A stretch of 12,766 bases of DNA from a bacterium (Candidatus Gribaldobacteria) CG10_big_fil_rev_8_21_14_0_10_37_21 (GTDB lineage Bacteria > Patescibacteriota > Minisyncoccia > Minisyncoccales > CG1-02-41-26): the NCBI GenBank assembly GCA_002773495.1, contig PFAX01000023.1:1-12766 (forward strand), given 5' to 3'. Both the position numbers and the translations under genes were made by a program. Below the pieces are notes generated by a model, which had not been told where the DNA came from, did not search any database, and worked only from the letters and a program-made list of their open reading frames with translations. This document shows, one piece after another, positions 1 through 9,300 of the stretch (positions are counted from its first letter, which is position 1; every line of letters begins with the position of its first letter).

Positions 1-72
1 CCGTAAAGAAATTCCCCGGCAACCACATTCGTGGAAAGCCACGCAACAATGCGTAAAACACATTAAATCCCT
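1..72. other. Hairpin-rich leader upstream of tRNA-Gln
   Basis: No convincing gene is visible here. The stretch is about 46% GC by eye, clearly richer than the protein genes. CCAC (23-26) can pair with GTGG (31-34), or alternatively CGTGG (30-34) with CCACG (39-43), and ACGCA (41-45) with TGCGT (50-54). CCCGGCAA (15-22) is the exact complement of TTGCCGGG (72-79), so it can pair with the 5' acceptor strand of the tRNA. A short open frame from 3 to the TAA at 54-56 could be the basic C-terminus of a gene entering from the left, but 17 codons are too few to judge. It could equally be the leader of the tRNA transcript or the tail of another RNA. Confidence 0.3.
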
Positions 73-143
73 TGCCGGGTGGTGCAATGGTAGCACAGGG
101 GCCTTTGAAGCCCTCAATCTTGGTTCGAGTCCAAGCCCGGCAG
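73..143 (+). tRNA. tRNA-Gln (anticodon UUG)
   Basis: A complete cloverleaf can be drawn. The acceptor stem TGCCGGG (73-79) pairs with CCCGGCA (136-142), with G143 as discriminator. The D stem is GTGC/GCAC (82-85/93-96) around AATGGTA. The anticodon stem is GGGGC/GCCCT (98-102/110-114) around the loop CTTTGAA, giving anticodon TTG (105-107 region), which reads CAA. The variable loop has four bases, and the T arm is CTTGG-TTCGAGT-CCAAG (119-135). The 3' CCA is not encoded, so it must be added after transcription. The upstream complement at 15-22 could compete with the acceptor stem before processing. Confidence 0.96.
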
Positions 144-317
144 CTCGATGAACGAAGGTGAAGAAGATACTGGGCTCAGTAGAGCACAGTGCAAAATTGG
201 AGTTTCTGTAGCCGCAGTTTCAAAAAGCTTGAATTCGCCTCTAGGATAAGATCGCAATCTTACCAAGAAGCGATCATCATTGTAAATCAAGTTTTTTTGT
301 TTTAAAGGGAATAAGTT
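144..317. other. Unassigned GC-elevated spacer with hairpins
   Basis: Positions 144-283 are roughly 44% GC by hand count. The plus strand shows a near-perfect hairpin at 169-190, with ACTG and GCTC pairing to GAGC and CAGT around AGTA and a single G/A internal mismatch. A second hairpin at 244-264 has TAAGAT/ATCTTA around CGCA, closed by GG/CC with one bulged A. An alternative stem GATCGC/GCGATC (250-255/270-275) excludes the second. A run of seven T follows at about 291-297. An ORF of 33 codons starts at ATG 148, but it has no ribosome site and no recognisable motif. This could be a structured RNA co-transcribed with tRNA-Gln. I do not recognise it as RNase P RNA, SRP RNA, tmRNA or 6S RNA. 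Confidence 0.3.
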
Positions 318-326
318 AAAAATACT

Positions 327-360
327 TGCTCACTGGGAATTTGCCTCGGTGAGCATTTTT
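327..360 (+). terminator. Terminator-like hairpin with T5 tail
   Basis: TGCTCACTG (327-335) pairs with CGGTGAGCA (347-355) through nine pairs including one T-G wobble. The loop has 11 bases and TTTTT follows at 356-360. In the plus direction this is a plausible intrinsic terminator for the tRNA-Gln transcript. The same bases encode the last codons and TGA stop (330-332) of the minus-strand transposase fragment, so the hairpin is part of the IS66 element. The second copy of the element at 11530-11541 keeps only the left arm. Confidence 0.55.
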
Positions 361-815
361 GAATACTCTTCAAAAAAGTTGATGGGTTTTGACCACCACA
401 AAGAAAGCAAAACAGAACTCAAAACACTTAAAGCGAACGCACCTTTATCTGTTTTGCAACCCCGAGAGTTATGTCTCTTTAAAACGAGATGCCTTAAAGC
501 TCTTTCCGCCTTGTTGTTGGTTGTGGGGATGCCTTCAAAGTCAAGACAAGTAAAATACTTGTCTTTGTTTTTTGACAAAGACAATTTAATCCTTTTTAAC
601 TTCTCAGGGTCTGCTTGGTTAACTTGGGCAATATGTTCAAGCTTATTCAAAAACAAGGATTTTGTTTTCTGTCTTTGAGGTAAATCAAAGGACTGAGCAA
701 TTGATATTTTAAGCTCGTCGTGTAATGTTCGAAGGTCTTGGTATATCTTTAAACACAACCCCCTTTTCTTGTCTGTTAAGGCCTCTGATAAAGCGAGGTT
801 TGATTTTAGACCCAA
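330..815 (-). pseudogene. IS66-type transposase, C-terminal fragment (copy 1)
   Basis: Only about 160 codons remain of a transposase that is normally around 450-550 residues. The diagnostic block is TTNNKAERALRHLVL at about residues 98-112, which corresponds to the IS66 motif DNNxAERALRPLV. Its glutamate (E104) would be the third residue of the DDE triad. The two catalytic aspartates and the N-terminal DNA-binding and zinc regions are missing, so the product cannot be active. The frame opens only with a TTG codon; upstream of it the element runs into a lexA remnant at about 832. The stop is TGA, while every intact gene here ends in TAA, which fits a foreign origin. The right end, near 323, repeats at 11530. 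The element sits just downstream of tRNA-Gln. Confidence 0.85.
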
Positions 816-831
816 AGCGATTATTGAACGG

Positions 832-1074
832 CTTAACTTGCAAAGCGTAATATCCCTCTGTTGTTTTTATTTTTGGATTAACTATGGAAATAGTATCTTC
901 AATGTTTTCAATCGCTTCAATTGGATGTCCTGCGGAAATTCTCCCAATAATAGGAATTTCTCGAACAGATTTTATCTTTTTCATTAAAGATATGCCCCGG
1001 GTAGAATTTTTAGATTTTAGAATATACCCGCTTGCTTTAAGGGAATCAATATGCTCATGGATAGTAGAAATTGC
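832..1074 (-). pseudogene. lexA: lexA remnant, truncated at both ends
   Basis: The minus-strand frame from 1074 to 832 reads 81 codons that match LexA from the end of the winged-helix domain into the peptidase domain. STIHEHIDSLKASGYI corresponds to the conserved STVHRHLxxLEEKGYI, followed by STRGI, then IPIIGRISAGHPIEAIENIE. The last block contains the Ala-Gly pair that is the self-cleavage site of LexA (A48-G49 of the fragment). The frame is closed upstream by TAA (1075-1077), so about the first 40 residues, including most of the helix-turn-helix, are gone. Downstream it ends after YYALQVK, exactly where GDSM with the catalytic serine should follow, and IS66-linked sequence begins. ATG at 984 is internal. 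It is very unlikely to act as a repressor. Confidence 0.82.
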
Positions 1075-1132
1075 TTAATCATAACCGAAAAAAAACCGAA
1101 AATCAAGGCACAACTTATCCATAGGCATTAAA

Positions 1133-1181
1133 ATAGAAAACACAATAAAGTAATGATGGGCTAACTTTTGTTGTTTTCTAT
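1133..1181. promoter_or_regulatory. Inverted repeat overlapping the operon promoter
   Basis: ATAGAAAACA (1133-1142) is perfectly complementary to TGTTTTCTAT (1172-1181). Three more pairs, CAA/TTG (1143-1145 with 1168-1170), follow after a one-base bulge. The arms are 29 bases apart. The right arm covers part of the -35 hexamer and the spacer of the putative promoter that follows, a layout expected for a looping operator or a transcript hairpin. It does not resemble the Gram-positive or the enterobacterial LexA box, so I do not assign it to LexA despite the adjacent lexA remnant. Confidence 0.4.
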
Positions 1182-1196
1182 GAAATTTGGTATTAT
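1168..1196 (+). promoter_or_regulatory. Putative sigma-70 type promoter
   Basis: TTGTTG (1168-1173) and TATTAT (1191-1196) are separated by exactly 17 bases, with an AT-rich stretch downstream. Transcription would begin near 1203, giving a leader of about 20 bases before the ATG at 1226. It is the only well-spaced candidate upstream of the plus-strand gene row, and the gap from 1075 to 1225 has no other gene. It probably serves the genes up to the A2M gene, since the later gaps are short, except for 94 bases before mltG. Confidence 0.55.
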
Positions 1197-1225
1197 TAAT
1201 AAAATAAAAGACGAAATAAACAACA

Positions 1226-1465
1226 ATGCAACACTTTGTCTATATCCTTCAATGCAAAGACAAAACCCTTTATGTGGGCTGTACTAACAACCTTGAAAAA
1301 AGGGTAAAGCAGCACAATGAATCAAAGAGGGGAGCGCACTATACTAAAATTAGAAGGCCAGTTGTTTTAAAGTATTTTGAAGAATTTAAAACCTTAAGCA
1401 AAGCGAGAGCCAGAGAAACTGAAATTAAGCGTTTTTCCCGTAAAGAAAAATTATCTTTACTTTAA
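1226..1465 (+). CDS. GIY-YIG nuclease superfamily protein (UPF0213/YhbQ-like)
   Basis: This 79-residue protein is a bare GIY-YIG domain. The first half-motif is VYI (residues 5-7) and the second is YVG (16-18). The expected catalytic residues are present: Tyr6, Tyr16, Arg26 in LEKRVKQH, His30 and Glu64 in ARETEIKRFSR. The lysine- and arginine-rich C-terminal helix is typical of the small UPF0213 group. These proteins bind or nick DNA; their cellular role is poorly known and they lack a target-recognition domain. The gene is first in the plus-strand row, close behind the putative promoter, and nothing ties it to the envelope genes downstream. No Shine-Dalgarno sequence precedes the ATG. The family call is firm; DNA repair would be a guess. 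Confidence 0.9.
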   Translation: MQHFVYILQCKDKTLYVGCTNNLEKRVKQHNESKRGAHYTKIRRPVVLKYFEEFKTLSKARARETEIKRFSRKEKLSLL

Positions 1466-1499
1466 AAACTAAAAAATGTTATTGTTAAATTAAGTTAAA

Positions 1500-1736
1500 A
1501 TGCTAAATACTATTTTTTTAATTTTAGGGGTTATAGCTGGGGTGCTTTATCTTTGGTTTTTGTTTACTTTAATTTATCATTTGATTCGCTTTAGCATTGG
1601 CAATGCCCCTAAAATAATCGCTCTTGTTTTTTTTCTCGGTTCTTTTTGTTTGGTCATTTTAGTTATTGCTTTGTTTTTTAAGATAAACTGGCAAAACTTA
1701 AGTGACCTTATTGTACCTATTTTTAAAGTTTTTTAA
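1500..1736 (+). CDS. Small membrane protein with two predicted helices, function unknown
   Basis: The 78-residue product has two long hydrophobic stretches, about residues 3-29 and 39-62, joined by a short loop IRFSIGNAPK, with an amphipathic tail after NWQ. Both ends would lie on the same side of the membrane. I do not recognise a family. The stop is only nine bases before the next start, so it is probably co-translated with the PH-domain membrane protein and may be a partner of it. The start ATG follows an A-rich stretch without a Shine-Dalgarno motif. The long hydrophobic frame and its position in a tight gene row argue that it is real. Confidence 0.65.
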   Translation: MLNTIFLILGVIAGVLYLWFLFTLIYHLIRFSIGNAPKIIALVFFLGSFCLVILVIALFFKINWQNLSDLIVPIFKVF

Positions 1737-1745
1737 AAAAACCTT

Positions 1746-2267
1746 ATGTTAAACATTTTTTCTTTATTTTCCCCATCAGGCCTAAGCTTTAAAGGGCAGT
1801 TGCCTCAAGAAGAGGTTGTTTTACTTAAAAGAAGGCATTGGTTTTTTTTGGCTTTAAACATTTTTGTTACTTTTCTTTTTACCTTCTTGCCTTTTGTTGT
1901 TTATGGTTTGATTTCGCGAACAAGCTGGTTTCAAGTGGCCTCTGATTTATTTTGGTTTTTAACAGCGCTTTATTATTTAATTTTATGGTTTTTGTTTTTT
2001 TATAATTTAACGATGTATTTACTTAATATTTTTATTTTAACCAAGCAAAGAATTGTTAAAAGGGAGCAACTTGGTTTTTTCAATTTTAAAGAAGCAACTT
2101 TAGAGCTATCTAAAATTCAAGATATTTCGGTTTTACAAAAAGGCATTCTGGCTAACTTATTAAATTATGGCGATTTAGAAATTCAAACAGCGGGTAACCA
2201 AAACAAGTTTTTATTTCAACAATTGCCCAACCCAACGGCCCTTAAGCAAGCCATTTTAAACCAATAA
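1746..2267 (+). CDS. Membrane-anchored bacterial PH-domain protein (YdbS/DUF304-like)
   Basis: The 173-residue protein has two hydrophobic helices at about 32-56 and 62-90. A compact C-terminal domain (about 92-172) matches the bacterial PH fold: FILTKQRIVKREQLGFFNFKEATLELSKIQDISVLQKG follows the family pattern of strand, turn and the LxKIQDIS-like segment, ending in a short helix. Bacterial PH proteins of this kind sit in the cytoplasmic membrane with the PH part in the cytosol; their ligands are mostly unknown. The N-terminal stretch 15-30, GQLPQEEVVLLKRRHW, is the usual juxtamembrane lead-in. Genetic linkage to mltG and the A2M gene suggests an envelope role, but that is inference. Confidence 0.82.
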   Translation: MLNIFSLFSPSGLSFKGQLPQEEVVLLKRRHWFFLALNIFVTFLFTFLPFVVYGLISRTSWFQVASDLFWFLTALYYLILWFLFFYNLTMYLLNIFILTKQRIVKREQLGFFNFKEATLELSKIQDISVLQKGILANLLNYGDLEIQTAGNQNKFLFQQLPNPTALKQAILNQ

Positions 2268-2361
2268 ATAATAAATAAAATAAAAAATATGAAAAGCCGA
2301 AAACCCTCGCAACCTCAAGCAAATAAATAAAAAGCTTTGTTTTTCTTTTAAAAATATAAGC

Positions 2362-3297
2362 ATGTTAAAGAAAGTTTCAATTGTTTTATTGAGTTTAGTT
2401 TTGTTGGTTGTTTTGGGGGTGAGTTTCCTTTTTGGATATAATTCAAACAAAGAAAGGTTAGCAAGCAACCTGACGATTAAAAAAGGGCAGAACATTTTAC
2501 AAACCGCTTTTTTGCTTGAAGAACATGGCTTAATTAAAAATAGGTTTCGTTTTGCTTTAAAGGCCATTTTAAGCCAAGAATATAAAGAAATAAAAGCCGG
2601 TACTTACCAGTTTACCAATGAAAACGAAAAAGAGATAATAGATAAAATAAAAGGGGGCAAAGAAACTCTTCTTGAAATTACCATTATTCCAGGCCAAACA
2701 ACGAAAGATGTCGCTTTTTTACTCCAAGCCCAAGGGCTTGGCAATAGCCAAGATATTTTAGAATTTCTTTTAAGCACAAGCTCTGAAGGGTTTCTTTTCC
2801 CAGATACTTACCAAATAGCTTCTCAAGAAGCGCTAGAAAACGTTGTTTTGAGAATGCGCTCTAATTTTAAATTAAAAACCAAAGGCCTCTCTTTTGAAGA
2901 AAGGTCTCTTTTAGATACTGTTAAAATGGCTTCTCTTTTAGAAAAAGAAGCTCAAACAGAAGAAGATAAAAGAATAATTGCTGGGATTTTATGGAAAAGG
3001 TTAGACAATGGGATTTTGCTTGAGGTTGATAGCGCCTTAAACTATTTTATTGCTTCAGGGGGGCAAACAATAAATTCAAACCCGCTTTTAAAAGAATTAG
3101 ATTCAAGCTATAATACATACAAGAGAGAGGGCTTGCCCGAAACCCCTATTTGTAACCCATCTTTAGCAAGTATTGAGGCCGCTCTTTTACCTCAAGAAAC
3201 ATCCTATTGGTTTTATTTGTCTTCCAATGAGGGCGAAATTTTTTATGCTAAGACCTTTGATGAACACTTAATTAATAAAGCTAAATACATTTATTAA
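2362..3297 (+). CDS. mltG: Endolytic murein transglycosylase MltG
   Basis: MltG is a membrane-anchored lytic transglycosylase that cuts nascent glycan strands internally and sets their length. This 311-residue protein (E. coli MltG is about 340) has an N-terminal anchor at residues 5-25, then a LysM-like region to about 100 with KAGTYQF. The catalytic YceG domain holds EGFLFPDTY (142-150), ASLLEKEAQ (190-198) with the expected catalytic glutamate at 194, LEVDSALNYF (220-229), and YNTYKREGLPETPICNPSLASIEAAL (250-275). All signature blocks are intact, so it should be active. ATG is preceded by an A-rich leader with no Shine-Dalgarno. The A2M gene begins 14 bases downstream, so the two are very probably one transcript. 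Confidence 0.96.
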   Translation: MLKKVSIVLLSLVLLVVLGVSFLFGYNSNKERLASNLTIKKGQNILQTAFLLEEHGLIKNRFRFALKAILSQEYKEIKAGTYQFTNENEKEIIDKIKGGKETLLEITIIPGQTTKDVAFLLQAQGLGNSQDILEFLLSTSSEGFLFPDTYQIASQEALENVVLRMRSNFKLKTKGLSFEERSLLDTVKMASLLEKEAQTEEDKRIIAGILWKRLDNGILLEVDSALNYFIASGGQTINSNPLLKELDSSYNTYKREGLPETPICNPSLASIEAALLPQETSYWFYLSSNEGEIFYAKTFDEHLINKAKYIY

Positions 3298-3311
3298 AAT
3301 AACAATAAAAT

Positions 3312-6300
3312 ATGTTAAATCAAAATGAACTTGCCCCTCAATTTTATGTCAAAGAATCAAAAAGAGGAATGATTCTTAAGGCCTTACTAGCTCTTGTTCT
3401 TTTAATAGTGGCTGGTGGGGCTGTTTTTTTTATTTTGCAAAATAAAGAGAATGTTTCTGTGGTTGAAAAATATGATGAACCATGGCGGCTTGTGCCCGAA
3501 AAGGTCTCTCGTTCCGGGTATCTTAAAATTAATTTACCTCAAGGGGTGGGTGCCTCAAAAGAAGCGATTAGTTTTGAGCCAAAGATTGAAGGGTCGTGGC
3601 AAAATAGGGGGATATCTTTAGTCCCTCAAGCAAAAGCCGCTGATAATTTCTTATTTTTTAAACCAGATAGCCCCCTTGAACTAAACAGGCATTATAGTGT
3701 TATTTTAGCCCTTGATGAAAAAACAGAGCTTAAAGCGGACTTTCTTTCCGTTGAAGACCCAAAAATATCTAATATTTTTCCTCTTGAAAATTCAGAAGCC
3801 CCTGAAGAATCAAAAATAACGATTACCTTTAACCGCCCGATGGTCCCTTTAACTACTCTCTCACAAGTAGAGCAAAGGGATATTCCAGTTGAAATAACAC
3901 CCCAAACAGCGGGTAAGTTTAGGTGGCTAAGCACGAATGTTCTTCAATTTGAGCCAAAGGAAAGGTTATTGCGCTCTTGGGATTATACGGTTAAAGTGAA
4001 AGCCGGCTTTGCTTCAGAAGATGGTTTAAAGATCGAGGCCAAAACAATTAGCTTTCAGACAAGAAAGTTAAGATACAATCTCGAAGAAAGTTTTTCTTCT
4101 GGGGGCTCTTTAGTTTATAGCCAACCCTTAATAATTTCTTTTAATCAGCCAGTTAACTTAGAAAAAACAAAAAGCAAGATATCTCTTTTTGATAAAACAA
4201 AAAATCAGAAAAAAGATTTTATTTTAAAATATACCCAAAGAGAAGTTTTAGAAGATTCTTCTCAAATAAAATCCGGGGATAGTTTTTCCTTTCTGCCTAA
4301 TTTCCTGCAGGCCTTTATTGGGATAGGCGAAAACAAGATGGTAGAAGACAAAACTTCTTTAGCAGTTTATTTGACTCAAGATCAGTTTAAAAGAAAAGAA
4401 ATTTGGGATACCGAAATAAAATACGAATTAAATATCACAGGGGCCTTCCCAGAAGAGGGGAATATTAACTTAAGCGAACAGAAAAAGATTAGTTTTTCAA
4501 CAAGTGGGTTAATTAAAGATTGGCAAAGTAAATCCCAAAGAACAAACTACACGGGCATTGACCTTTTTGACCCCCAGGGAGAAATCCAAGTAAGTTTTTT
4601 TGAAGAAATTGATTTAGGAAAATCTTCTTTCAAAATCCCTTCAACAGGTAAGGCCACTTATGCTAAAAAATGCGCTGGGGGTTATTTTTCAACGAATTGC
4701 CCAAAAGAAGATGATAAAACCATTTTAATTTTTAAGTTTGATCAAGCAGAGTTTCAAGTCGGAGAAACCTTTAAAATAATTTTTGAAAAAATAGTTAACC
4801 AAGATGGTCTTCAAATTAATCCAAACCAAATAGTCAAAGAAATTAAGGTTTATCAAGCCCCTAAGATTTATTCTGCTTTTTTGAAAGATTTAACCTCAAT
4901 GGAGGTTTGTTCAAATAACCCCCTCTTTGGTTTTGAAAAAGCAGAGTTAAAAGAAAAAATAATTTGCAATCTTGATTGCGAGTTATTTTCAATGGAAACT
5001 TCTCAGGAAACTTCTCAAAAAATAAAAGAGAGGCTTTCTAATTGTTCAATAGGGCAGTTTTCAACAATAATTAAGGCTGGTTTTATGCCTGAAAAGAATT
5101 ATCAAATAGAGCTTAAGTTAAAAGACAGTTTTAACCAAGATGTTTCTTTTTCTTTAAAGGCCCTTTCAGGGGAAATGGAGGCAGAAAATGTTTCAATCTT
5201 TTCTTTGCAAGAAACATATAATCTAACCACCCCAGACAAAACTAAGCTTTCTTTTGCCGTAAGGAATATAAATTATGTTAATGTTTCAGTTTGTAAAGTA
5301 AGTGCCCTTTCTCTTTATGAAAGTTATTTTAACAATGAACAAGGGCTTGCTTGTTTGGAAACAAAAAACTTTAAGCTTGACCTTTCTGATAGATATTGGA
5401 TTAATAATTATTTTCAAATTGATTTAAAAGATTATTTTTCCCAGGCCTTGGGCAATTATGTTTTAACTTTAAGCCACCCTGCTTATTTAAACTGGGATAA
5501 ATCTTTGGCCATACTTAAAACCTATGTTTCTGTGACTAATTTAGCTATCGCTGAAAAAAGAATTAATCTTTACAGTGGTTTAGCCAGGCCTGATTACCAA
5601 AAATTAACTACCTCTCAAGTAAGCGACCTCTCTAACCTTTACTGGGTAACAGACATTAAAACACAAGAACCCATCAAAGGGGCCTTTGTTGACCTTTACG
5701 CAAACGGTATTTTTAAAGAAAGGGCCATAACAAACGAAAGCGGAATTGCTTTTTCTTCACCTCAAGCAGGCCTTGACGCTGTTGTGGTAAATTTTGGCGA
5801 AGAAAGCACCCCTATTTTTGGTTGGAGGAATCAGCTTAATTATAGCTCGCAAGCCAATAATGTTTCAAAATTTTATCTTTATTCAGATAAGCCCCTTTAC
5901 CAGCCAAGCCAAACAGTTAACCTAAAAGGCATTGTGAGGGTTGGCTATGATGGAAATTATCAAATTTTTGATAAAGAATATCTTTTAGAGGTGTTTAGCC
6001 CAAAAAATGAAGTTATTTTAAGTAAGCAGGTCTCTTTAAATGCTCTGGGCACTTTTAACGAAGAGTTTAAGATTCCGACCCAAGCCCCTTTAGGCGCTTG
6101 GCGAGCTTGCTTAGCTGGAAGTTATAGTTGTTATTATTTTTACCTCCAAGAGTATGTGCCAGCTGCTTTTGAGGTTAAGGCCACTTCTCAAAAAGAAGAA
6201 TATATTTCAAAAGAAGATGTTAATATAGCAGTTTTAGGTAATTACTATTTTGGCGTTCCTGTTGAGCAAGGTAAAATGGAGTATACTTTAAGCGCCCAAA

Positions 6301-9300
6301 ATTATTATTTTGATAAATATCAAGGCGAATACTATAGTTTTGGTTGTTTTAGCGATGATTATTATGATTACAGGAGATATTACTATGGGGATAAATTTTT
6401 AAGCAGGGGGAATGGCTTTTTAAACCAAGATGGAATTGGGGAAATTAATTTTAATTCTGATTTAAAGGTGTTATTAAATCAAGAGGACTGCTTTACAAGT
6501 AAAATAATAAAGAGCGACATCACGGTTAAAAACGACCAAGGCCGATCTGTTTCAGCTCAAAACTCTGTGATAGTCCATGCGGGTGAGTTTTATTTAGGGG
6601 TTAAAACAACACCTTGGGGGCAAGAAAAGGGAAAGCCCTTAACTGTTAAGGTTAAGGCGGTGGATACAGCGGGCAAAGAAAAACAGGTCAAAGGGGGAGA
6701 AGTTGAAATCTATAAGGTTTCTTGGGATTGTTCAAAACGCCAAGAAGGGGGCTCTAATTATAGCTATTCTTGTGAAAAGAATAGAATTGAAAGTAAAAAA
6801 TTTAATTTTAGCACTAATGCAGAAGGGGATTATCAAAACGAAATTGCTTTAAGCGAAGCAGGTCATTATGAAATTGATGCTTCGGCTAAAGATTCAAAGG
6901 GAAATTTAGTTAAATCAAGAACAAGTTTTTATATTTTTGGCCAGGGCCAGGTTTCTATTTTGCCCACCACAGATACTACACTCAACTTAAGGGTTCAAAA
7001 AACAGCCCTTAGCCCTAATGAAGAGGGGAACCTTGTGATTGAGTCGCCCTTTGAAAAAGCCAAGGCCTTAATTACGATTGAAAGAGGGGAGGTCTCTAAA
7101 TATCAAATTGTTGAAATAAGAGGTAATTTATATAATTATACTTTTGAGGCCAAAGAAGAATATGCACCAAATTTCTTTGTTTCGGTTTTGCTTCAGTCGC
7201 CAGAAGGGGAAGTAAAGTTTGGCCAAACAGAGTTTACTGTTAATAGCGAGGCCAAAAAGATTTCCGTTGATATCGGAGCCAATAAAAAATATTATTCTCC
7301 GGGGGAAGACATTACTTTGGAGATTTTAGCTAAAGACAATTTGGGCAACCCTGTTCAAGGAGAATTTTCTTTAGCGGTTGTTGATTTAAGTGTTTTAGCC
7401 TTAAAGGGCAATCCCAAAAAAGACCCCTTTGTTTTCTTTTATGATGGTTTTCCTTTAACAGTGCGCACTTACTCAAACTTAAAAGCTGTTTTAGAACAAC
7501 TTGATATAGCTGAATCCCCAACAAAAGGGGGAGGGGGCTCTTTAGATAAAGATGGCAAGGCCAGAGGAGAGTTTAAAGAAACTGCTTTTTGGCAAGGCGA
7601 TATTAAAACAGATACCACAGGCAAGGCGGTTATTTCTTTCAAACTGCCAGACAACCTGACAACTTGGCAAGCAGAGGCCCTGGGCATAACTTCGGATACA
7701 AAAGTGGGGGTGGCCTATACCCAGTTTAAAACTCAAAAGGACTTAATGATAACCCCTTTAAAGCCAAGATTTATTTTACCGGGTGATTTTTTTGAAATAG
7801 GGGCGCAAGTTTTTAACCAAAGCGCTAAAAGTCAGAAAATAAAAGTTAAATTGGAGGTTAAGGGCCTTGAGCTGGTTAATCAATCAAGAGAACAAACCAT
7901 TTCCCTTGATACAGGTAAAAATAAAACAGTTTTCTTTAAGGTTAAGTTGCCCGTAGATTTTCAGGGCAACTGGGCTGAATTTTTAATTTCAGCTCAAGGC
8001 GCTGGCATTGAGGACATTGTTTTAGGAGCGATTGAAGTAAAACCAAATTTAACTTACGAAACAACCGCCCTTTCAAGCTATACAACAGCAGAAAATATTT
8101 TTGAAACAATTTATCTTCCCCAGAACATTTCCCAAGAAAAAGGAGAAATTGAAGTTGGGGTTTCAGCCACTTTAGCTGTTTTTATGACCAATGCCCTTAA
8201 TGATTTATTGGGCTTTCCTTATGGCTGTTCAGAACAAATTTCAAGTAAGTTAAAATCAATCGCGGTGATTAAGTTAGGGCTTAAGGTGCCAAACTTAGCA
8301 GATAAGTTTAATTTAAAACCAATTATTTATAACAACCAAGAGTATACCTTAGACGAAGTTATTAAAATTGGCTTAAGCGAGGTCTATAACTTGCAAAACT
8401 TTGACGGGGGGTTTTCTTTCTGGCCAGGAGGTCAGTCAAACATTTCAGCCACTTTAGCTGTTTTAGATATGTTTAATGCTTTAAAGAAAATAGGACAACC
8501 CCTCAATCAAAATTCATTTAATCAGGCAGTTAGTTATCTTTTGCAAGAATTAAATAAGAATTTAAGCTCTGAACAAATTATAAGTTATTCTTTAGTTCTT
8601 TTAGAGGCCGCTCCTGAAAAAAGTGCTGATTTAGTTCAAAAACTAAATCAGATTATTGCCAATCAAAGTATTCTTAATGACAAGTTAAGCTCTAAGGCCT
8701 TAGCTCAATTAGGGGTAATTGTTAATTCTTATTCAGGACTTAACATCATATCAGTAAATAATCTTTTAGACAATCGGATAAATATCGATTCAAGAGGGGC
8801 CTTTTTAGAAAAGAATAAAAATCAGGGCTTCTTTTACGAAAACACTGTTTCAAATACCGCCCTTTATTTAAGGGCCTTGGCCTTATCCAAGAGAGACAAT
8901 TCTCTTTTAGATAGAACAGTTAGGTGGCTCTTTGCTTCGAGGCAAAAGGATGGCTCCTTTGGTTCAACCCAAAACAACTTAGAGGTTATTCAGGCCTTTG
9001 TTGAGTTTTTGAAATGGAAAAAAGAAACAGAAGCAGAGTTTGAAGTTAAAGTAAAGCTAAACGAAAAAGAAATTTTAAGTTATGGCTTTAACCAAGAAAC
9101 CATTCTTGACCAAGTAAGGAAAGTAATTCCAATCCAGGAGCTAAAGCCAGCTGCTTATAATTATCTTGAGTTTAGCAAAGCCAACCAATCTGGCCTTTAT
9201 TATGATATTGCCTTTAAATATTATCTTTCAGGCAGAGTTGCCCCCAGAGACGAGGGTTTTACGATTGAAAGAAACTTCTTTGCCTTAAGCGACAAAAAGA

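Noticed and set aside
1..25. Possible 3' end of another tRNA (CCCGGCA-A-CCA at 15-25)
   Set aside because: The bases where the T loop should be (3-9) read GTAAAGA, not TTCRANN, and the five bases 10-14 form no T stem, so it is not a tRNA or tmRNA tail.
148..249. 33-codon ORF after tRNA-Gln
   Set aside because: It has no Shine-Dalgarno and no recognisable motif, and it overlaps strong RNA hairpins. Structured RNA explains the composition better.
330..332. TGA stop as a hint of an alternative genetic code (UGA read as Gly)
   Set aside because: Long genes such as the A2M gene read through fully with the standard code and contain no in-frame TGA, so recoding is not supported.
349..678. Plus-strand open frame of 109 codons
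   Set aside because: It is a shadow of the IS66 transposase fragment read from the other strand. The protein shows no domain.
1115..1123. TTATCCATA, one mismatch from a DnaA box
   Set aside because: It is a single isolated copy with no cluster, no dnaA/dnaN nearby and no AT-rich unwinding repeats, so it does not support an origin.
2289..2330. 13-codon ORF (MKSRKPSQPQANK) in the gap before mltG
   Set aside because: It is too short to separate from chance and has no ribosome site or family. The gap may be an untranslated leader.
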